The notes under the pieces are model-generated. The model made no database searches, was not told where the DNA came from, and was given only the letters and a program-made list of their open reading frames with translations. Positions 42,844 through 55,526 of a stretch of DNA of 64,000 nt are shown here, piece after piece. Origin of the DNA: Spiribacter halobius (GTDB taxonomy: Bacteria > Pseudomonadota > Gammaproteobacteria > Nitrococcales > Nitrococcaceae); NCBI RefSeq assembly GCF_020883455.1, contig NZ_CP086615.1, positions 3,100,001 through 3,164,000 of the forward strand. The letters are read 5' to 3'. How positions within the stretch are numbered: position 1 is the first letter of the stretch; each line of letters opens with the position of its first letter. The position numbers and the translations under genes were made by a program.

Positions 42844-43344
42844 TCAGGCCTGGATCTCTTCGACGGTCTTGCCGCGCTTGGCGGCGACTTCCTCGGGCGA
42901 GTGGTAGTCGCTGAGGGCCTTGATGGTCGCGCGCACCACGTTCACCGGGTTGCGCGAGCCGATCGCCTTGGCGAGCACGTCCTGCACGCCCACCACCTCG
43001 AAGACGGCGCGCATGGCGCCGCCGGCGATGATGCCGGTGCCCTCGGAGGCGGGCTGCATGAACACCTTGCTCGAGCCATGATTGGCGGTGAGCGGGTACT
43101 GCAGGGTCGGCCCGCTGAGGTTCACCGGGCGCATGTTCTGCCGCGCCTTCTCCATCGCCTTCTGGATCGCCAGCGGCACCTCACGCGCCTTGCCATAGCC
43201 GAAGCCAACCCGGCCCTCGCCGTCGCCGACCACGGTCAGCGCGGTAAAGCCGAACTGGCGGCCGCCCTTCACCACCTTGGCCACGCGGTTGATGGTGATG
43301 AGCTTCTCGCGAAGACCCTCACCGCTAACGTCGCTCGTCGCCAT
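42844..43344 (-). CDS. rpsE: 30S ribosomal protein S5
   Basis: A 166-residue S5 with the double-stranded-RNA-like N-domain ([20 protein letters not shown]) and the C-domain ending in [17 protein letters not shown]. It functions in decoding fidelity and helicase activity at the mRNA entry. Confidence 0.97.
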   Translation of the reverse strand: MATSDVSGEGLREKLITINRVAKVVKGGRQFGFTALTVVGDGEGRVGFGYGKAREVPLAIQKAMEKARQNMRPVNLSGPTLQYPLTANHGSSKVFMQPASEGTGIIAGGAMRAVFEVVGVQDVLAKAIGSRNPVNVVRATIKALSDYHSPEEVAAKRGKTVEEIQA

Positions 43345-43361
43345 AGCCTATGTGCCCCTGG

Positions 43362-43715
43362 TTAAAACTTCAGTCCGGCCTCGCGGGCCGCATCGGCGAG
43401 CGCCTGGACACGCCCGTGGTAGCGGAACCCCGAGCGGTCGAACGCCACCTGGGTAATCCCTGCCGCCGCGGCGCGCTCGGCAATGGCGCGGCCCACGGCC
43501 TTCGCCGCCTCGACGTTGCCGCCGCTGGCGAGATCGCCGCGCACGCTCTTCTCCAGCGTGGAGGCGGTCGCCAGGGTGCGGTCGGCATCGGCCGAGATCA
43601 CCTGTGCGTATGTGTGCCGCGGAGTGCGGTGCACGGTCAGCCGCACCGTCCCGAGCTCCCGGATCTTGGCGCGGGCGCGTCGCGCCCGCCGCAGTCGTGC
43701 CGCCTTCTTGTCCAT
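43362..43715 (-). CDS. rplR: 50S ribosomal protein L18
   Basis: A 117-residue L18 with an Arg-rich N-terminus and VFRSNRH-like [21 protein letters not shown]. It binds 5S rRNA with L5 and L25. Between rplF and rpsE. Confidence 0.96.
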   Translation of the reverse strand: MDKKAARLRRARRARAKIRELGTVRLTVHRTPRHTYAQVISADADRTLATASTLEKSVRGDLASGGNVEAAKAVGRAIAERAAAAGITQVAFDRSGFRYHGRVQALADAAREAGLKF

Positions 43716-43786
43716 CGCCCAATCAACCTCGCTAAGACGCCTCCGGCACCGTGGCCGCGGTGTGCGGCCCGGCCCGCCGGCCGGCG

Positions 43787-44323
43787 TTACTTCTTCTTGG
43801 CTTCCTTCATCACCACGCGCTCGTCGGCGTAGCGCACGCCCTTGCCCTTGTAGGGCTCCGGCGGGCGATAGGCGCGGATCTTCGCCGCCGTCTCGCCCAC
43901 CAGCTGCTTGTCGATACCCTTGACCACCACCTCGGTGTTGCTCGGGGTCTCCACCGTCACCCCGTCCGGGACCGGATGGTCCACCGGATGCGAGAAGCCG
44001 AGGGTCAGGCTCACGTTCTTGCCCTGGGCCTGGGCGCGGTAGCCCACGCCCACCAGCTGAAGCCGGCGCTCGAAGCCCTGGGTCACGCCGTGGACCATGT
44101 TGTTCACCAGCGCCCGGGTGGTACCGGCCAGGGCCACCGCCTCCTGGCGGTCCTGGTTGGCGGCGAAGCGCAGCTCGCCCTCACCCTCGGTGACATCCAC
44201 CCAGCGATGGATGGTGTGGCTGAGCTCGCCCTTGGAGCCCTTGACGGTGATCACCCGCTTGGCGTCGATGGTCACCTCGACACCCTTGGGGAGCGCAATC
44301 GGGTTTTTCGCTACTCTGGACAT
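43787..44323 (-). CDS. rplF: 50S ribosomal protein L6
   Basis: A 178-residue L6 with two repeated domains. It starts [17 protein letters not shown] and ends with the RNA-binding [19 protein letters not shown]. It lies near the sarcin-ricin loop in the ribosome. Confidence 0.97.
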   Translation of the reverse strand: MSRVAKNPIALPKGVEVTIDAKRVITVKGSKGELSHTIHRWVDVTEGEGELRFAANQDRQEAVALAGTTRALVNNMVHGVTQGFERRLQLVGVGYRAQAQGKNVSLTLGFSHPVDHPVPDGVTVETPSNTEVVVKGIDKQLVGETAAKIRAYRPPEPYKGKGVRYADERVVMKEAKKK

Positions 44324-44341
44324 GACGCCTGGATCCCGTCG

Positions 44342-44737
44342 TTAAAACACCACGCAGAGCACTTCACCGCCGTGGCCCGCATCGCGTGCGGCCCGGTCGG
44401 TCATGACGCCCTGGGAGGTGGAGATGATCGCGGTGCCGAGGCCGCCGCGCACGCGCGGCAGCGAGCGCTTGCCCTCGAATCGGCGCAGGCCAGGACGGCT
44501 GACGCGCTGGATCTCCTCGATGACCGGACGGCCCTCGTGGTACTTCAGCTCCACCACCAGACGGGGCTTTCTGTCTTCGCCCTCCACCCGGTAATCGTGG
44601 ATGTAGCCCTCGTCCTTCAGCACCCGGGCGATGGCCGCCTTCAGCTTCGAGGAGGGCATCGTGACCTCCGACTTCTCGGCGGACTGCCCGTTGCGGATGC
44701 GGGTCAGCATATCCGCGATGGGATCGGTCATGCTCAT
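44342..44737 (-). CDS. rpsH: 30S ribosomal protein S8
   Basis: A 131-residue S8 ([17 protein letters not shown] start; [20 protein letters not shown] near the C-terminus). In E. coli S8 is the translational repressor of the spc operon by binding near rplE; a comparable target was not identified here. Confidence 0.97.
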   Translation of the reverse strand: MSMTDPIADMLTRIRNGQSAEKSEVTMPSSKLKAAIARVLKDEGYIHDYRVEGEDRKPRLVVELKYHEGRPVIEEIQRVSRPGLRRFEGKRSLPRVRGGLGTAIISTSQGVMTDRAARDAGHGGEVLCVVF

Positions 44738-44783
44738 GTTCGCGTCACCTGGTTCCTTGCCTGGTTGCCCGTGCCCGCTGCGC

Positions 44784-45089
44784 TTACCAGCTGGACAGCT
44801 TCAGGCCGGGGATCTCGCCGCGCATCGCGGCCTGGCGGAGCATGTTCCGCGCCAGCCCGAACTTGCGGTAGTAGCCGCGCGGGCGCCCGGAGATGTTGCA
44901 GCGGTTGCGCCCGCGCGTCGGGCTCGAGTTCCGCGGCAGGTTCTGCAGCTGCTCCTGGGCGGCGACCCGCTCCTCGTCGGACGAGGCGGGGCTGCGGATG
45001 ATCTCCTTGAGCTCCGCGCGCTTGGCGGCGTACTTGCGGCGCAGGCGCTCGCGCTTGCGCTCCCGCTCCACCATGGAAACCTTTGCCAT
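44784..45089 (-). CDS. rpsN: 30S ribosomal protein S14
   Basis: A 101-residue S14 of the long, zinc-free type: [20 protein letters not shown] and the C-terminal [18 protein letters not shown]. It has only one cysteine in the zinc region, so it does not bind zinc. Between rplE and rpsH. Confidence 0.96.
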   Translation of the reverse strand: MAKVSMVERERKRERLRRKYAAKRAELKEIIRSPASSDEERVAAQEQLQNLPRNSSPTRGRNRCNISGRPRGYYRKFGLARNMLRQAAMRGEIPGLKLSSW

Positions 45090-45101
45090 TTCCGACCCTC
45101 T

Positions 45102-45644
45102 CTACTTGCGGAACGGGAAGCCGAAACCCTCGAGCAGGGCCATCGCTTCCTCGTCGGTCTTCGCCGTGGTGCCGATGGAGATATCCATCCCCCGGGTCAT
45201 GTCGACCTTGTCGTACTCGATTTCCGGGAAGATGAGCTGCTCGCGCACACCTACGTTGTAATTGCCACGGCCGTCGAACGAGCGCGGCGAGAAGCCGCGG
45301 AAGTCGCGGATGCGCGGCGCGGCGACGTTCACCAGCCGGTCCAGGAACTCGTACATGCGGTCCCGGCGCAGCGTCACCTTGGCGCCGATCGGCCAGCCCT
45401 CGCGGATCTTGAATCCGGCCACGGACTTGCGCGCATAGGTGATCACGGGCTTCTGCCCGGACAGCCGCGCCAGGTCGTCGGCGGCGTTGTCGAGGACCTT
45501 CTTGTCGCGCACGGCCTCGCCGAGGCCCATGTTGATCACGATCTTCTCGAGCCGCGGCACCTGCATCGGGTTGCCGTACTCGAAGCGCTCGGTCAGTGCA
45601 GGGACGACGTCCGTCCGGTATTGCTCACGCAGCCTCGCCATCAC
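45102..45644 (-). CDS. rplE: 50S ribosomal protein L5
   Basis: A 180-residue L5 with [17 protein letters not shown], the P-site loop region, and the C-terminal [21 protein letters not shown]. It binds 5S rRNA and contacts the P-site tRNA. Confidence 0.97.
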   Translation of the reverse strand: MMARLREQYRTDVVPALTERFEYGNPMQVPRLEKIVINMGLGEAVRDKKVLDNAADDLARLSGQKPVITYARKSVAGFKIREGWPIGAKVTLRRDRMYEFLDRLVNVAAPRIRDFRGFSPRSFDGRGNYNVGVREQLIFPEIEYDKVDMTRGMDISIGTTAKTDEEAMALLEGFGFPFRK

Positions 45645-45650
45645 GGCACC

Positions 45651-45965
45651 CTAGTCGATGAGTTCGTTGTTGGACTTGAAGAAGCGCACCTTGCGGCCGT
45701 CCTCCTCGCGGATCCCCACCCGATCGGCCTTGCCGGTCTTCGGGTTGTAGATCGCGACGTTGGAGCGGTGCAGCGGCATCTCCATCTCGACGATGCCGCC
45801 GGACTCGCCGGACTGCGGATTGGCCCGGCGGTGCTTCTTCACCATGTTCGCGTTTTCCACCACCACGCGGTCCTTCTCCGGGATCACGCGGGTGATGCGG
45901 CCGCGGCGGCCCTTGTCCTTGCCGGCGATGACCATGACCTCATCGCCCTGCCTGATCTTGCGCAT
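45651..45965 (-). CDS. rplX: 50S ribosomal protein L24
   Basis: A 104-residue L24 with the KOW motif ([22 protein letters not shown]). It is an assembly initiator of the large subunit. Between rplN and rplE. Confidence 0.96.
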   Translation of the reverse strand: MRKIRQGDEVMVIAGKDKGRRGRITRVIPEKDRVVVENANMVKKHRRANPQSGESGGIVEMEMPLHRSNVAIYNPKTGKADRVGIREEDGRKVRFFKSNNELID

Positions 45966-45968
45966 GAC

Positions 45969-46337
45969 TTACAGCACCTCCGGGGCGAGCGAGATGATGC
46001 GCATGAACCGCTCGGTACGCAGCTCGCGGGTGACCGGGCCGAACACGCGGGTGCCGATGGGCTGCAGCTGGTTGTTCAGCAGCACCGCCGCGTTGCCGTC
46101 GAAGCGGATCAGCGACCCGTCCGGGCGGCGCACGCCACGCTTGGTGCGCACCACCACGGCGTTGTACACCTCACCCTTCTTGACCCGGCCACGGGGGATG
46201 GCGTCCTTGACGCTCACCTTGATGATGTCCCCGATCCCGGCGTAGCGGCGCTTGGAACCGCCCAGCACCTTGATGCACTGGACTTCCCGCGCCCCGCTGT
46301 TGTCCGCCGCGCCGAGCAGCGTCTGCATCTGAATCAT
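45969..46337 (-). CDS. rplN: 50S ribosomal protein L14
   Basis: A 122-residue L14 starting at the ATG 46337 ([20 protein letters not shown]). The ORF extends upstream, but that part is unrelated. [20 protein letters not shown] and FGPVTRELR are typical. It opens the spc operon. Confidence 0.97.
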   Translation of the reverse strand: MIQMQTLLGAADNSGAREVQCIKVLGGSKRRYAGIGDIIKVSVKDAIPRGRVKKGEVYNAVVVRTKRGVRRPDGSLIRFDGNAAVLLNNQLQPIGTRVFGPVTRELRTERFMRIISLAPEVL

Positions 46338-46392
46338 GGTGATCGACTCTCTCGTATCCGTTTGACGGCGCGGCCCCGAGGCCGCCGCCGGA

Positions 46393-46656
46393 CTACTGCG
46401 CGCCGCGCTCCAGGATCTCCACCAGCCGCCAGGACTTGCGCTTGGACAGCGGGCGGCACTCCTCCACCGCCACCCAGTCACCCGGCTGGCAGGCGTTGTC
46501 GGCGTCGTGCGCGTGCAGCTTGGTGGTGCGGCGGACGAACTTGCCGTACAGCGGATGCTGCACCATGCGCTCCACCGCCACGGTGATGGTCTTGTCCATC
46601 TTGGTGCTGACCACGCGCCCGTTTACGGTCCGCTTGACGGCCTTCTGCTCACTCAT
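46393..46656 (-). CDS. rpsQ: 30S ribosomal protein S17
   Basis: An 87-residue S17 with [20 protein letters not shown] and [20 protein letters not shown]. The OB fold binds 16S rRNA. It overlaps rpmC by four bases and closes the S10 operon. Confidence 0.96.
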   Translation of the reverse strand: MSEQKAVKRTVNGRVVSTKMDKTITVAVERMVQHPLYGKFVRRTTKLHAHDADNACQPGDWVAVEECRPLSKRKSWRLVEILERGAQ

Positions 46657-46856
46657 GACGTCTCGCCTGCCTTGATCTTCTCGTTGAGCACGGTCTTGAT
46701 CCGCGCGATGTCGCGGCGGACCTTGCGCATCTGATCGGGGCGCGAGAGCTGGCCGGTGGCCTGCTGCATGCGCAGGTTGAACTGCTCCTTGCGCCGCTCC
46801 AGCAGCTCCTGGTTCAGATCGGCCACGCCCTTGCCGCGAAGCTCGCTTGCGTTCAT
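46653..46856 (-). CDS. rpmC: 50S ribosomal protein L29
   Basis: A 67-residue L29, starting at the ATG 46856 ([20 protein letters not shown]), whose TGATG overlaps the rplP stop. A GTG one codon earlier is also in frame. Two helices, near the exit tunnel. Confidence 0.95.
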   Translation of the reverse strand: MNASELRGKGVADLNQELLERRKEQFNLRMQQATGQLSRPDQMRKVRRDIARIKTVLNEKIKAGETS

Positions 46857-47269
46857 CACATCACCGTCCGCTGCACGAATGTGGTCTGCACCGAGAGCTT
46901 CGCCGCCGCACGGCGGAAGGCCTCCCGGGCGACATCCTCGGACACGCCCTCGATCTCGTAGATCACCCGGCCGGGCTGGACCTTGGCCGCCCAGTGGTCG
47001 ACGTTGCCCTTGCCCTTGCCCTGGCGGACCTCGAGGGGCTTGGACGTGATCGGGGTGTCCGGGAAGATCCGGATCCAGATCTTGCCGCCACGCTTGACGT
47101 GGCGGTTGATCGCCCGGCGGCCGGCCTCGATCTGGCGCGCGGTCACCGGACCGCGGGTGGTCGCCTTGAGGCCGAACTCACCGAAGCTCACCTTGTCGCC
47201 GCGCGTCGCCAGGCCGTTGTTGCGGCCCTTCTGCTGCTTGCGGAACTTCGTGCGCTTGGGCTGAAGCAT
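46856..47269 (-). CDS. rplP: 50S ribosomal protein L16
   Basis: A 137-residue L16 ([20 protein letters not shown] start, [20 protein letters not shown]). It sits at the A-site tRNA-binding region. TGATG overlap with rpmC. Confidence 0.97.
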   Translation of the reverse strand: MLQPKRTKFRKQQKGRNNGLATRGDKVSFGEFGLKATTRGPVTARQIEAGRRAINRHVKRGGKIWIRIFPDTPITSKPLEVRQGKGKGNVDHWAAKVQPGRVIYEIEGVSEDVAREAFRRAAAKLSVQTTFVQRTVM

Positions 47270-47291
47270 GTCTGACTCCTTACCTCCCGGC

Positions 47292-47978
47292 TCAGCGCGC
47301 CGCGGCGCGCTTGCCCGGGGCCTGACCGGTGCCGCGCGGGGCGGTGTCGGCGTCGAGGATCTCGCCCTTGAAGATCCACACCTTCACGCCGATGACGCCG
47401 TAGGTGGTCTTCGCCTCGGCAAAGCCGTAGTCGATGTCCGCGCGCAGGGTATGCAGGGGCACGCGGCCCTCGCGGTACCACTCGCTGCGGGCGATCTCGG
47501 CGCCGTTGAGGCGCCCGCCCACCTGGATCTTGATGCCCTGGCCGCCGAGGCGCATGGCGTTACCCACCGCGCGCTTCATGGCGCGGCGGAACATGATGCG
47601 ACGCTCCAGCTGCTGGGCCACGTTCTCGGCGACGAGCTGCGCATCGAGCTCCGGCTTGCGGATCTCCTCGATGTTGACGTGCACCGGGATACCCATCCGC
47701 TTGCTGAGGTCCCGGCGCAGGCGGTCGATGTCCTCGCCCTTCTTGCCGATCACGATGCCCGGCCGCGCCGTGTGGATCGTGATCAGCGCGTTCTTCGCCG
47801 GGCGCTCGATGCGGATGCGGCTGATGGACGCGTGGGACAGGCGCTGCTTGATGTAGTCCCGGATCTTCAGATCCGTCGCCAGATAGTCACCGAAATCGGC
47901 GCTGTTGGCGTACCACATGGAGCGCCAGTCCTCGGTGATCCCGAGCCGGAAACCCGTCGGATGAACCTTGTGACCCAT
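47292..47978 (-). CDS. rpsC: 30S ribosomal protein S3
   Basis: A 228-residue S3. [18 protein letters not shown] start, a KH domain with [16 protein letters not shown], and a C-domain with [31 protein letters not shown]. It is part of the mRNA entry. Confidence 0.97.
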   Translation of the reverse strand: MGHKVHPTGFRLGITEDWRSMWYANSADFGDYLATDLKIRDYIKQRLSHASISRIRIERPAKNALITIHTARPGIVIGKKGEDIDRLRRDLSKRMGIPVHVNIEEIRKPELDAQLVAENVAQQLERRIMFRRAMKRAVGNAMRLGGQGIKIQVGGRLNGAEIARSEWYREGRVPLHTLRADIDYGFAEAKTTYGVIGVKVWIFKGEILDADTAPRGTGQAPGKRAAAR

Positions 47979-47991
47979 TCGGTAACCCCTG

Positions 47992-48324
47992 TCAGTCCTC
48001 GGCCACCGCCACGGTGATGTGGCTGGTGCGCTTCAGGATGCGATTGGCTCGGCCCTTGGCCCGAGGCTGAACGCGCTTGTACGTCGGCCCCTCGTCGACG
48101 AACACGCGAGCAATGCGCAGCTCGTCGATGTCCGCGCCGGCATTGTGCTCGGCGTTTGCAATGGCCGAATCCACCACCTTGCGGATCACCCGGGCCGCCT
48201 TGCGCGGGCTGAACTCGAGAATCTCCAGCGCCCGCGCAACCGGCAGGCCGCGGATCTGGTCGGCCACGAGCCGCGCCTTCTGCGGCGAGATGATCGCGAA
48301 CCGAAGCCTGGCCGCCGTCTCCAT
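47992..48324 (-). CDS. rplV: 50S ribosomal protein L22
   Basis: A 110-residue L22 with [22 protein letters not shown] and a hairpin loop region ([20 protein letters not shown]) that lines the exit tunnel. Confidence 0.97.
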   Translation of the reverse strand: METAARLRFAIISPQKARLVADQIRGLPVARALEILEFSPRKAARVIRKVVDSAIANAEHNAGADIDELRIARVFVDEGPTYKRVQPRAKGRANRILKRTSHITVAVAED

Positions 48325-48327
48325 GAC

Positions 48328-48603
48328 TTACCTCTTCGCCTTCTTGTCGGCCGCGTGGCCCTTGAAGGTCCGCGTCGCCGCGAACTCGCCGAGCTTGTGG
48401 CCGACCATGTTCTCGTTCACCAGCACGGGCACGTGCTGGCGCCCGTTATGCACCGCGATGGTCAGACCCACCATCTCCGGGACCACCATCGAACGGCGCG
48501 ACCAGGTCTTGATCGGCCGCTTGCTGTTGGCCTCCGCCGCCTGCCGAACCTTGTTCAGCAGATGGGTGTCGACGAACGGCCCTTTGCGAATCGAGCGTGG
48601 CAC
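48328..48603 (-). CDS. rpsS: 30S ribosomal protein S19
   Basis: A 91-residue S19 ([36 protein letters not shown]). It binds the 30S head with S13. Confidence 0.97.
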   Translation of the reverse strand: MPRSIRKGPFVDTHLLNKVRQAAEANSKRPIKTWSRRSMVVPEMVGLTIAVHNGRQHVPVLVNENMVGHKLGEFAATRTFKGHAADKKAKR

Positions 48604-48623
48604 GGTTCACCCACCTCTAGTCG

Positions 48624-49448
48624 TTAACGTTTCCGCCGGCGCACGATGAACTGATCGGTACGCTTGTTGCTGCGCGTCTTGTGGCCCTTCGTGGGGATGC
48701 CCCACGGGGTCACCGGATGACGGCCGCCGGAGGTCCGGCCCTCGCCGCCGCCGTGCGGATGGTCCACCGGGTTCATCACCACGCCGCGCACCGTCGGCCG
48801 CTTGCCGCGCCAGCGCGTCGCCCCGGCCTTGCCGAGGGAGCGCAGCGCATGCTCGCTGTTGCCCACCTCGCCCACCGTGGCGCGGCACTCGGAGAGCACC
48901 TTGCGCATCTCGCCGGAGCGCAGGCGCAGCGTTGCGTAGGCGCCCTCGCGGGCCACCAGCTGCACACCGGCGCCGGCAGAGCGCGCGATCTGCGCCCCCT
49001 TACCGGGCCGCAGCTCGACACAGTGCACCTGGGTACCAACCGGGATGTTCCGGAGGGGCAGCGCGTTGCCCGGCTTGATCGGGGCGTTGGTGCCGGAACG
49101 GATCTCCCGGCCCGTCTCGATCCCGCGGGGCGCGATAATATACCGCCTCTCGCCGTCGCGATAAAGCACCAGCGCGATATGCGCGCTCCGGTTCGGATCG
49201 TACTCCAGGCGCTCCACCACGCCGGGGACGCCGTCCTTGTCGCGGCGGAAGTCGATCTCGCGGTAGCGGCGCTTGTGGCCGCCGCCGATGTGCCGCGTGG
49301 TGATGCGGCCCTGATTGTTGCGACCGCCGCTCTTGCCGAGCTTGCGCACCAGGGGCGCGTACGGCTCGCCCCGGTGCAGCTGCTTCTCCGTGGTCTGGAC
49401 CACGAAGCGGCGGCCCGGGGAGGTCGGTTTCGCCTTGCGAAGTGCCAT
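48624..49448 (-). CDS. rplB: 50S ribosomal protein L2
   Basis: A 274-residue L2, starting [17 protein letters not shown]. The conserved [17 protein letters not shown] near residue 220 holds the histidine near the peptidyl-transferase centre. Standard length. Confidence 0.97.
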   Translation of the reverse strand: MALRKAKPTSPGRRFVVQTTEKQLHRGEPYAPLVRKLGKSGGRNNQGRITTRHIGGGHKRRYREIDFRRDKDGVPGVVERLEYDPNRSAHIALVLYRDGERRYIIAPRGIETGREIRSGTNAPIKPGNALPLRNIPVGTQVHCVELRPGKGAQIARSAGAGVQLVAREGAYATLRLRSGEMRKVLSECRATVGEVGNSEHALRSLGKAGATRWRGKRPTVRGVVMNPVDHPHGGGEGRTSGGRHPVTPWGIPTKGHKTRSNKRTDQFIVRRRKR

Positions 49449-49474
49449 GGTGTTCGTCCCGTTCGCCTGAACCG

Positions 49475-49774
49475 TTACTCGGCGCCGCCGATGAAGTCGA
49501 GCTCCTCGCCCGCCGCGAGCGCCACGTAGGCCTTCTTCCAGTCCGGCCGCCGGCCGCGGATGCGGCCAAAGCCCTTGCGCTTGCCGTTGACGTTGGCGAC
49601 GCGCACGTCCCGGACCTTAACCTCGAAGAGCTGCTCCACGGCGGCCTTGATCTCGCGCTTGTTGGCGTCGCGCGCCACCTGGAACACCACCTGGTTCGCC
49701 TCGTCGGCGATCAGGGTGCTCTTCTCGGAGACGTGCGGCCCGCGCAGGATCTGATAGATACGCTCCTGATTCAT
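49475..49774 (-). CDS. rplW: 50S ribosomal protein L23
   Basis: A 99-residue L23, starting at the ATG 49774 ([20 protein letters not shown]), which overlaps the rplD stop (ATGA). It docks trigger factor and SRP at the exit tunnel. [20 protein letters not shown] is typical. Confidence 0.96.
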   Translation of the reverse strand: MNQERIYQILRGPHVSEKSTLIADEANQVVFQVARDANKREIKAAVEQLFEVKVRDVRVANVNGKRKGFGRIRGRRPDWKKAYVALAAGEELDFIGGAE

Positions 49775-50376
49775 GCCAGCCACTCCTCGATGCGGCGCAC
49801 CGCGTCCACGGTCATGATCACGTGCTCGTGGCCGAGCAGGCTGACCGGATCCACCGCCTCGGTGTCGCGCACGTCGACGCCGGGCAGGTTGCGGGCGGCA
49901 AGGTAGAGGTTCTCGCTCACCTCGCTGCCGATGATGAGCACGTCGGCGACGCCCATGCCCTCCAGCCGCGCCTTCAGGTCGCGGGTCTTGGGGCTCTCGG
50001 CATCGAAGCTCTCCACCACGTGCAGGCGCTCCTGGCGCACCAGCTCGGAGAGGATCGAGCGGATCGCGCCGCGATACATCTTGCGGTTGACCTTCTGCGA
50101 ATGGTCCCGCGGGACCGCCGCGAAGGTCTTGCCGCCACCCCGCCAGATGGGGCTGCGGATGCTGCCGGCGCGCGCCCGGCCGGTACCCTTCTGCCGCCAC
50201 GGCTTGGAGCCGCCGCCGCTCACCTGGGCGCGGGTCTTCTGCGCCTTGGTGCCGGCACGGGCACCGGCGAGATACGCCGTCACCACCTGGTGCACCAGGG
50301 GCTCGCGGAAATCGGCGCCGAAGGTGGTCTCGGAGACGGTCAGCGTGCTGCCGCCCTCGCGCAGCTGGAGCTCCAT
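49771..50376 (-). CDS. rplD: 50S ribosomal protein L4
   Basis: A 201-residue L4 from the ATG at 50376, which overlaps the rplC stop (TGATG); a GTG one codon earlier is possible. [20 protein letters not shown] and [19 protein letters not shown] form the tunnel loop. L4 represses the S10 operon in E. coli through a leader before rpsJ. Confidence 0.96.
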   Translation of the reverse strand: MELQLREGGSTLTVSETTFGADFREPLVHQVVTAYLAGARAGTKAQKTRAQVSGGGSKPWRQKGTGRARAGSIRSPIWRGGGKTFAAVPRDHSQKVNRKMYRGAIRSILSELVRQERLHVVESFDAESPKTRDLKARLEGMGVADVLIIGSEVSENLYLAARNLPGVDVRDTEAVDPVSLLGHEHVIMTVDAVRRIEEWLA

Positions 50377-51029
50377 CACTTGCCTCCCTTGGCCGCAGCC
50401 TTCACCGCCGGACGCACGATGACGTCACCGCCGCGGCTGCCCGGCACCGCGCCGCGCACCAGCAGCAGGTTGCGCTCGGCGTCGACCCGGAAGATCTCCA
50501 GGTTCTGGGTGGTGCTGCGCACATTGCCCATCTGCCCGGCCATCTTCTTGCCCGGATGCACCCGGCCCGGGTCCTGGGCCTGGCCGATGGAGCCCGGCGC
50601 GCGGTGGGCCTTGGAGTTGCCGTGGGTGGCGTCCTGGGTGCGGAAGTTATGCCGCTTGACGGTGCCGGCGAAGCCCTTGCCCTTGGAGGTACCGGTGACG
50701 TCCACGGTCTGCCCGGCCTCGAACTGGTCCACCTTGAGCTCGCCGCCGGCCTCGACGCCCTCGGCGTCCGCCTCGAGGCGGAACTCCCAGAGCCCGCGGC
50801 CCATCTCGACCCCGGCCTTGGCCACGTGGCCGGCCACGGGCTTGGGCACGCGGTTCGGGCGGCGCTCGCCGGTGGTCACCTGGACCGCGCGGTAGCCGTC
50901 ACGCGCCTCCGCCTTGATCTGGGTGACGCGGTTCGGTGCGGCTTCGATCACCGTCACCGGCACGGAGGCCCCGTCCTCCGTGAAGATCCGCGTCATGCCG
51001 CGTTTGCGGCCGACGATTCCGATTGCCAT
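50376..51029 (-). CDS. rplC: 50S ribosomal protein L3
   Basis: A 217-residue L3 ([20 protein letters not shown] start). The [22 protein letters not shown] segment near residue 125 carries the glutamine that PrmB methylates. It is separated from rpsJ by an unusual 296-base gap. Confidence 0.97.
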   Translation of the reverse strand: MAIGIVGRKRGMTRIFTEDGASVPVTVIEAAPNRVTQIKAEARDGYRAVQVTTGERRPNRVPKPVAGHVAKAGVEMGRGLWEFRLEADAEGVEAGGELKVDQFEAGQTVDVTGTSKGKGFAGTVKRHNFRTQDATHGNSKAHRAPGSIGQAQDPGRVHPGKKMAGQMGNVRSTTQNLEIFRVDAERNLLLVRGAVPGSRGGDVIVRPAVKAAAKGGK

Positions 51030-51325
51030 CGCCGTGTTCCTCTCTCAGTCCGTTGTGCCGGATCGGGCGCGCTGCCAGACCGGGACCGTTCCCGTTGCCG
51101 GTGTCCCCCGCTGCGCGCCGCGTGGGGCGCGAAGGGTACACGAGACACCGGCGCGGCGCGAGCCCCGCGCCGCGATTGCTGCGTCCGGCCGGGCCGCGCC
51201 CGCCGGTCGCATCAAGGGGACCTGCCCCCGGTCTGTTTCCCGCTACCCGGGCCGGATGCCCGGAGTTCATGGGGCCCGCCTCGGCTGACCGGCCAGCGGC
51301 CGGGGCCGGGGTAGTTCCCCGGATC
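51030..51325 (-). other. Structured 296-base gap between rpsJ and rplC
   Basis: No gene is credible in this GC-rich stretch. It has two stacked inverted repeats. GCCGGTGTC (51097-51105) pairs with GACACCGGC (51144-51152). CGCGGCGCG (51152-51160) pairs with CGCGCCGCG (51166-51174) around AGCCC. No convincing sigma70 promoter was found. In most gammaproteobacteria these two genes nearly touch. Confidence 0.55.
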
Positions 51326-51643
51326 TCAGTAGAGCTTGATCTGCACGTCGACGCCGGCGGCGAGGTCGAGCTTCATGAGCGCGTCCACCGTCTTGTCCGT
51401 CGGATCGACGATATCCATGAGCCGCTTGTGCGTGCGAATCTCGTACTGATCCCGCGCGTCCTTGTTGACGTGCGGAGAGATCAGGATCGTGTACCGCTCC
51501 TTCTTCGTGGGCAGCGGCACCGGGCCCCGAACCTGGGCCCCGGTACGCTTCGCCGTCTCCACGATCTCCCGGGCGGACTGATCGATCAGCCGGTGATCGA
51601 ACGCCTTCAGGCGGATGCGGATGCGCTGACTGCTGGCTGCCAT
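51326..51643 (-). CDS. rpsJ: 30S ribosomal protein S10 (NusE)
   Basis: A 105-residue S10 ([40 protein letters not shown]). It doubles as NusE in antitermination with the NusB encoded at 14077-14553. It lies only 6 bases after tuf, so the str and S10 operons may be joined. Confidence 0.97.
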   Translation of the reverse strand: MAASSQRIRIRLKAFDHRLIDQSAREIVETAKRTGAQVRGPVPLPTKKERYTILISPHVNKDARDQYEIRTHKRLMDIVDPTDKTVDALMKLDLAAGVDVQIKLY

Positions 51644-51649
51644 ATCGCG

Positions 51650-52840
<1,191 letters not shown>

Positions 52841-52898
52841 GACTCACCTCTTTCCCGTCAATTCCGTTCCGATTCCATTCCGGCCGCGCGCGTCGCGC

Positions 52899-54992
52899 TC
52901 AGCCGGCCTTCTTGATCACTTCGTCGGCGATGTTGCTCGGCGCTTCCTGGTAGCCCTCGAACTCCATCGAGTAGGCCGCGCGCCCCTGGGTTGCCGAACG
53001 CAGGTCCGTGGCGTACCCGAACATCTCCTTCAGCGGCACCTCGGCGCGGATGATCTTGCCGGCCGGGCCGTCTTCCATGCCCTGGACGGTGCCACGACGA
53101 CGGTTGATGTCGCCCATGACGTCGCCCATGAACTCCTCGGGGGTGACCACCTCGACCTTCATGATCGGCTCGAGCAGCACCGGATCCGCCTTCGCAAAGC
53201 CCTCCTTGAAGGCCATGGAGCCGGCGATCTTGAACGCCATCTCCGAGGAGTCGACATCGTGGTAGGAGCCATCGAACAGCTCCACGGCGAGGTCCACCAC
53301 GGGGAAGCCCGCGAGCACGCCGTTCTCCATCTGCTCCTGGATGCCCTTGTCCACCGAAGGCACGTACTCCTTCGGCACGACACCGCCCACGATCTTGTTG
53401 GTGAAGCTGTAGCCCTCGCCGCGCTCCTGCGGGCGCATGCGGATCCAGACGTGACCGTACTGGCCGCGGCCGCCGGACTGGCGCACGAACTTGCCCTCGA
53501 CCTCCACCGGCTTGCGGATGGTCTCGCGGTAGGCCACCTGGGGCTGGCCGACGTTGGCCTCCACCTTGAACTCGCGCTTGAGCCGGTCGACGATGATCTC
53601 GAGATGGAGCTCGCCCATCCCGGAGATGATGGTCTGCCCGGACTCCTCGTCGGTGCGCACCCGGAAGGACGGGTCCTCCTGCGCCAGCTTCTGCAGCGCG
53701 AGGCCCATCTTCTCCTGGTCGCTCTTGGTCTTCGGCTCCACCGCCACGGAGATCACCGGATCCGGGAACTCCATGCGCTCGAGCATGACCCGGTCGTTGT
53801 TGTCGCAGAGGGTATCGCCGGTGGTGACGTCCTTCAGGCCGATGGCGGCGGCGATGTCGCCGGCGCGGACCTCGGAGATCTCCTTGCGCTCCTTGGAGTG
53901 CATCTGCACGATCCGCCCGAGGCGCTCGCGCTTGCCCTTGACCGGGTTGTAGACGGTGTCGCCGGTCTTCACCACGCCGGAGTAGACGCGGAAGAAGGTC
54001 AGCGTGCCGACGTACGGGTCGGTGGCGATCTTGAAGGCGAGCGCGGCGAAGGGCTCGTCGTCCGAGGGATGGCGCTCCACCAGGGTGCCGTCCTCGCGCT
54101 CGCCCTGGATCGCGGGGACATCGGCCGGGCTCGGCATGTACTCGACGACGGCGTCCAGCATCGCCTGCACGCCCTTGTTCTTGAACGCCGTGCCGCAGAG
54201 CACCGGGACCACCTCGTTGGCGATGGTCTGGCTGCGCAGGCCGAGGTTGATCTCCTCGGCCGTGAGGCCCTCGCCGCCGATGTACTTCTCCATCAGCTCC
54301 TCGTTGGCCTCGGCGGCGGCCTCGATGAGCTGCTCTCGATACTGGGCGACCTGGTCGGCGTACTCGGCGGGCACGTCCCGCTGATCGTAGGTCGCGCCCA
54401 TGTCGTCCATGTTCCAGTAGATCGCCTTCTCGCGGATGAGGTCGATCACGCCCTCGAACTGGTCCTCGGTGCCGATGGGCAGCTGCACCGGCACCGCGTT
54501 GGTGCCGAGGCGCTCGCGCAGCATCTTCACGCAGCGGAAGAAGTCCGCCCCCATCTTGTCCATCTTGTTGACGAACACCATGCGCGGCACGCCGTACTTG
54601 TTGGCCTGGCGCCAGACCGTCTCGGTCTGGGGCTCCACGCCGGCGTTCGCGTCCAGCACGCAGACGGCACCGTCGAGCACGCGCAGGGAGCGCTCCACCT
54701 CGATGGTGAAGTCAACGTGCCCGGGGGTGTCGATGATGTTGATCCGGGTCTCGGGGTACTGCTGATCCATGCCGCGCCAGAACGTGGTCGTGGCGGCGGA
54801 GGTGATGGTGATGCCCCGCTCCTGCTCCTGCTCCATCCAGTCCATCACGGCGGCACCGTGATGCACCTCGCCCATCTTGTGGGAGATGCCGGTGTAGAAC
54901 AGGATGCGCTCCGTCGTCGTCGTCTTGCCGGCATCGATGTGGGCCATGATGCCGATATTGCGGTAGCGCTCGATCGGTGTCTTGCGTGCCAA
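52899..54992 (-). CDS. fusA: Elongation factor G
   Basis: A 697-residue EF-G. P-loop [51 protein letters not shown] and the domain IV segment [19 protein letters not shown]. It drives translocation. Between rpsG and tuf. Confidence 0.97.
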   Translation of the reverse strand: MARKTPIERYRNIGIMAHIDAGKTTTTERILFYTGISHKMGEVHHGAAVMDWMEQEQERGITITSAATTTFWRGMDQQYPETRINIIDTPGHVDFTIEVERSLRVLDGAVCVLDANAGVEPQTETVWRQANKYGVPRMVFVNKMDKMGADFFRCVKMLRERLGTNAVPVQLPIGTEDQFEGVIDLIREKAIYWNMDDMGATYDQRDVPAEYADQVAQYREQLIEAAAEANEELMEKYIGGEGLTAEEINLGLRSQTIANEVVPVLCGTAFKNKGVQAMLDAVVEYMPSPADVPAIQGEREDGTLVERHPSDDEPFAALAFKIATDPYVGTLTFFRVYSGVVKTGDTVYNPVKGKRERLGRIVQMHSKERKEISEVRAGDIAAAIGLKDVTTGDTLCDNNDRVMLERMEFPDPVISVAVEPKTKSDQEKMGLALQKLAQEDPSFRVRTDEESGQTIISGMGELHLEIIVDRLKREFKVEANVGQPQVAYRETIRKPVEVEGKFVRQSGGRGQYGHVWIRMRPQERGEGYSFTNKIVGGVVPKEYVPSVDKGIQEQMENGVLAGFPVVDLAVELFDGSYHDVDSSEMAFKIAGSMAFKEGFAKADPVLLEPIMKVEVVTPEEFMGDVMGDINRRRGTVQGMEDGPAGKIIRAEVPLKEMFGYATDLRSATQGRAAYSMEFEGYQEAPSNIADEVIKKAG

Positions 54993-55014
54993 AGCTGCAA
55001 ATTCCTCTAAACCG

Positions 55015-55485
55015 TTACCAGCGGAAGTGCGAGAACGCCTTGTTCGCCTCCGCCATGCGGTGCGTGTCCTCGCGCTTCTTCACTGCGCTGCCACGGCCCT
55101 CCGAGGCCTCCAGCAGCTCGTTGCCGAGACGGTGCCCCATGGTGGCCTCGCTGCGCTTGCGCGCGGCGTCGATCACCCAGCGCATGGCCAGCGTGTTGCG
55201 GCGCGTCGGGCGCACCTCCACCGGCACCTGGTAGGTGGCACCACCCACCCGGCGCGACTTCACCTCGACCATCGGGCGGACGTTGTCCAGCGCCGTCTCC
55301 AGCACCTCCATGGGGTTGTCGTGCCCCTTGGAGGCGATGCGGTCGAGGGCACCGTAGACGATCTTCTCGGCCACGGCGCGCTTGCCGTCGCGCATGATCA
55401 TGTTCACGAAGCGCGTGAGCATCTCGCTGCCGTACTTCGGATCGGCGAGAACCTTGCGCTTGGGAACTTCTCTTCTTCTCGGCAT
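55015..55485 (-). CDS. rpsG: 30S ribosomal protein S7
   Basis: A 156-residue S7 ([57 protein letters not shown]). In E. coli S7 represses the str operon through the rpsL-rpsG junction; here that junction is only 41 bases. Confidence 0.97.
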   Translation of the reverse strand: MPRRREVPKRKVLADPKYGSEMLTRFVNMIMRDGKRAVAEKIVYGALDRIASKGHDNPMEVLETALDNVRPMVEVKSRRVGGATYQVPVEVRPTRRNTLAMRWVIDAARKRSEATMGHRLGNELLEASEGRGSAVKKREDTHRMAEANKAFSHFRW

Positions 55486-55526
55486 CGTTGCTTACCCGCA
55501 ATCGTCCGTTCGGTGGTGGCGGCCGC

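Noticed and set aside
51030-51325. Small gene between rpsJ and rplC
   Set aside because: The open frames there have no start with a ribosome-binding site and no recognisable protein; structure in the DNA is palindromic rather than coding.
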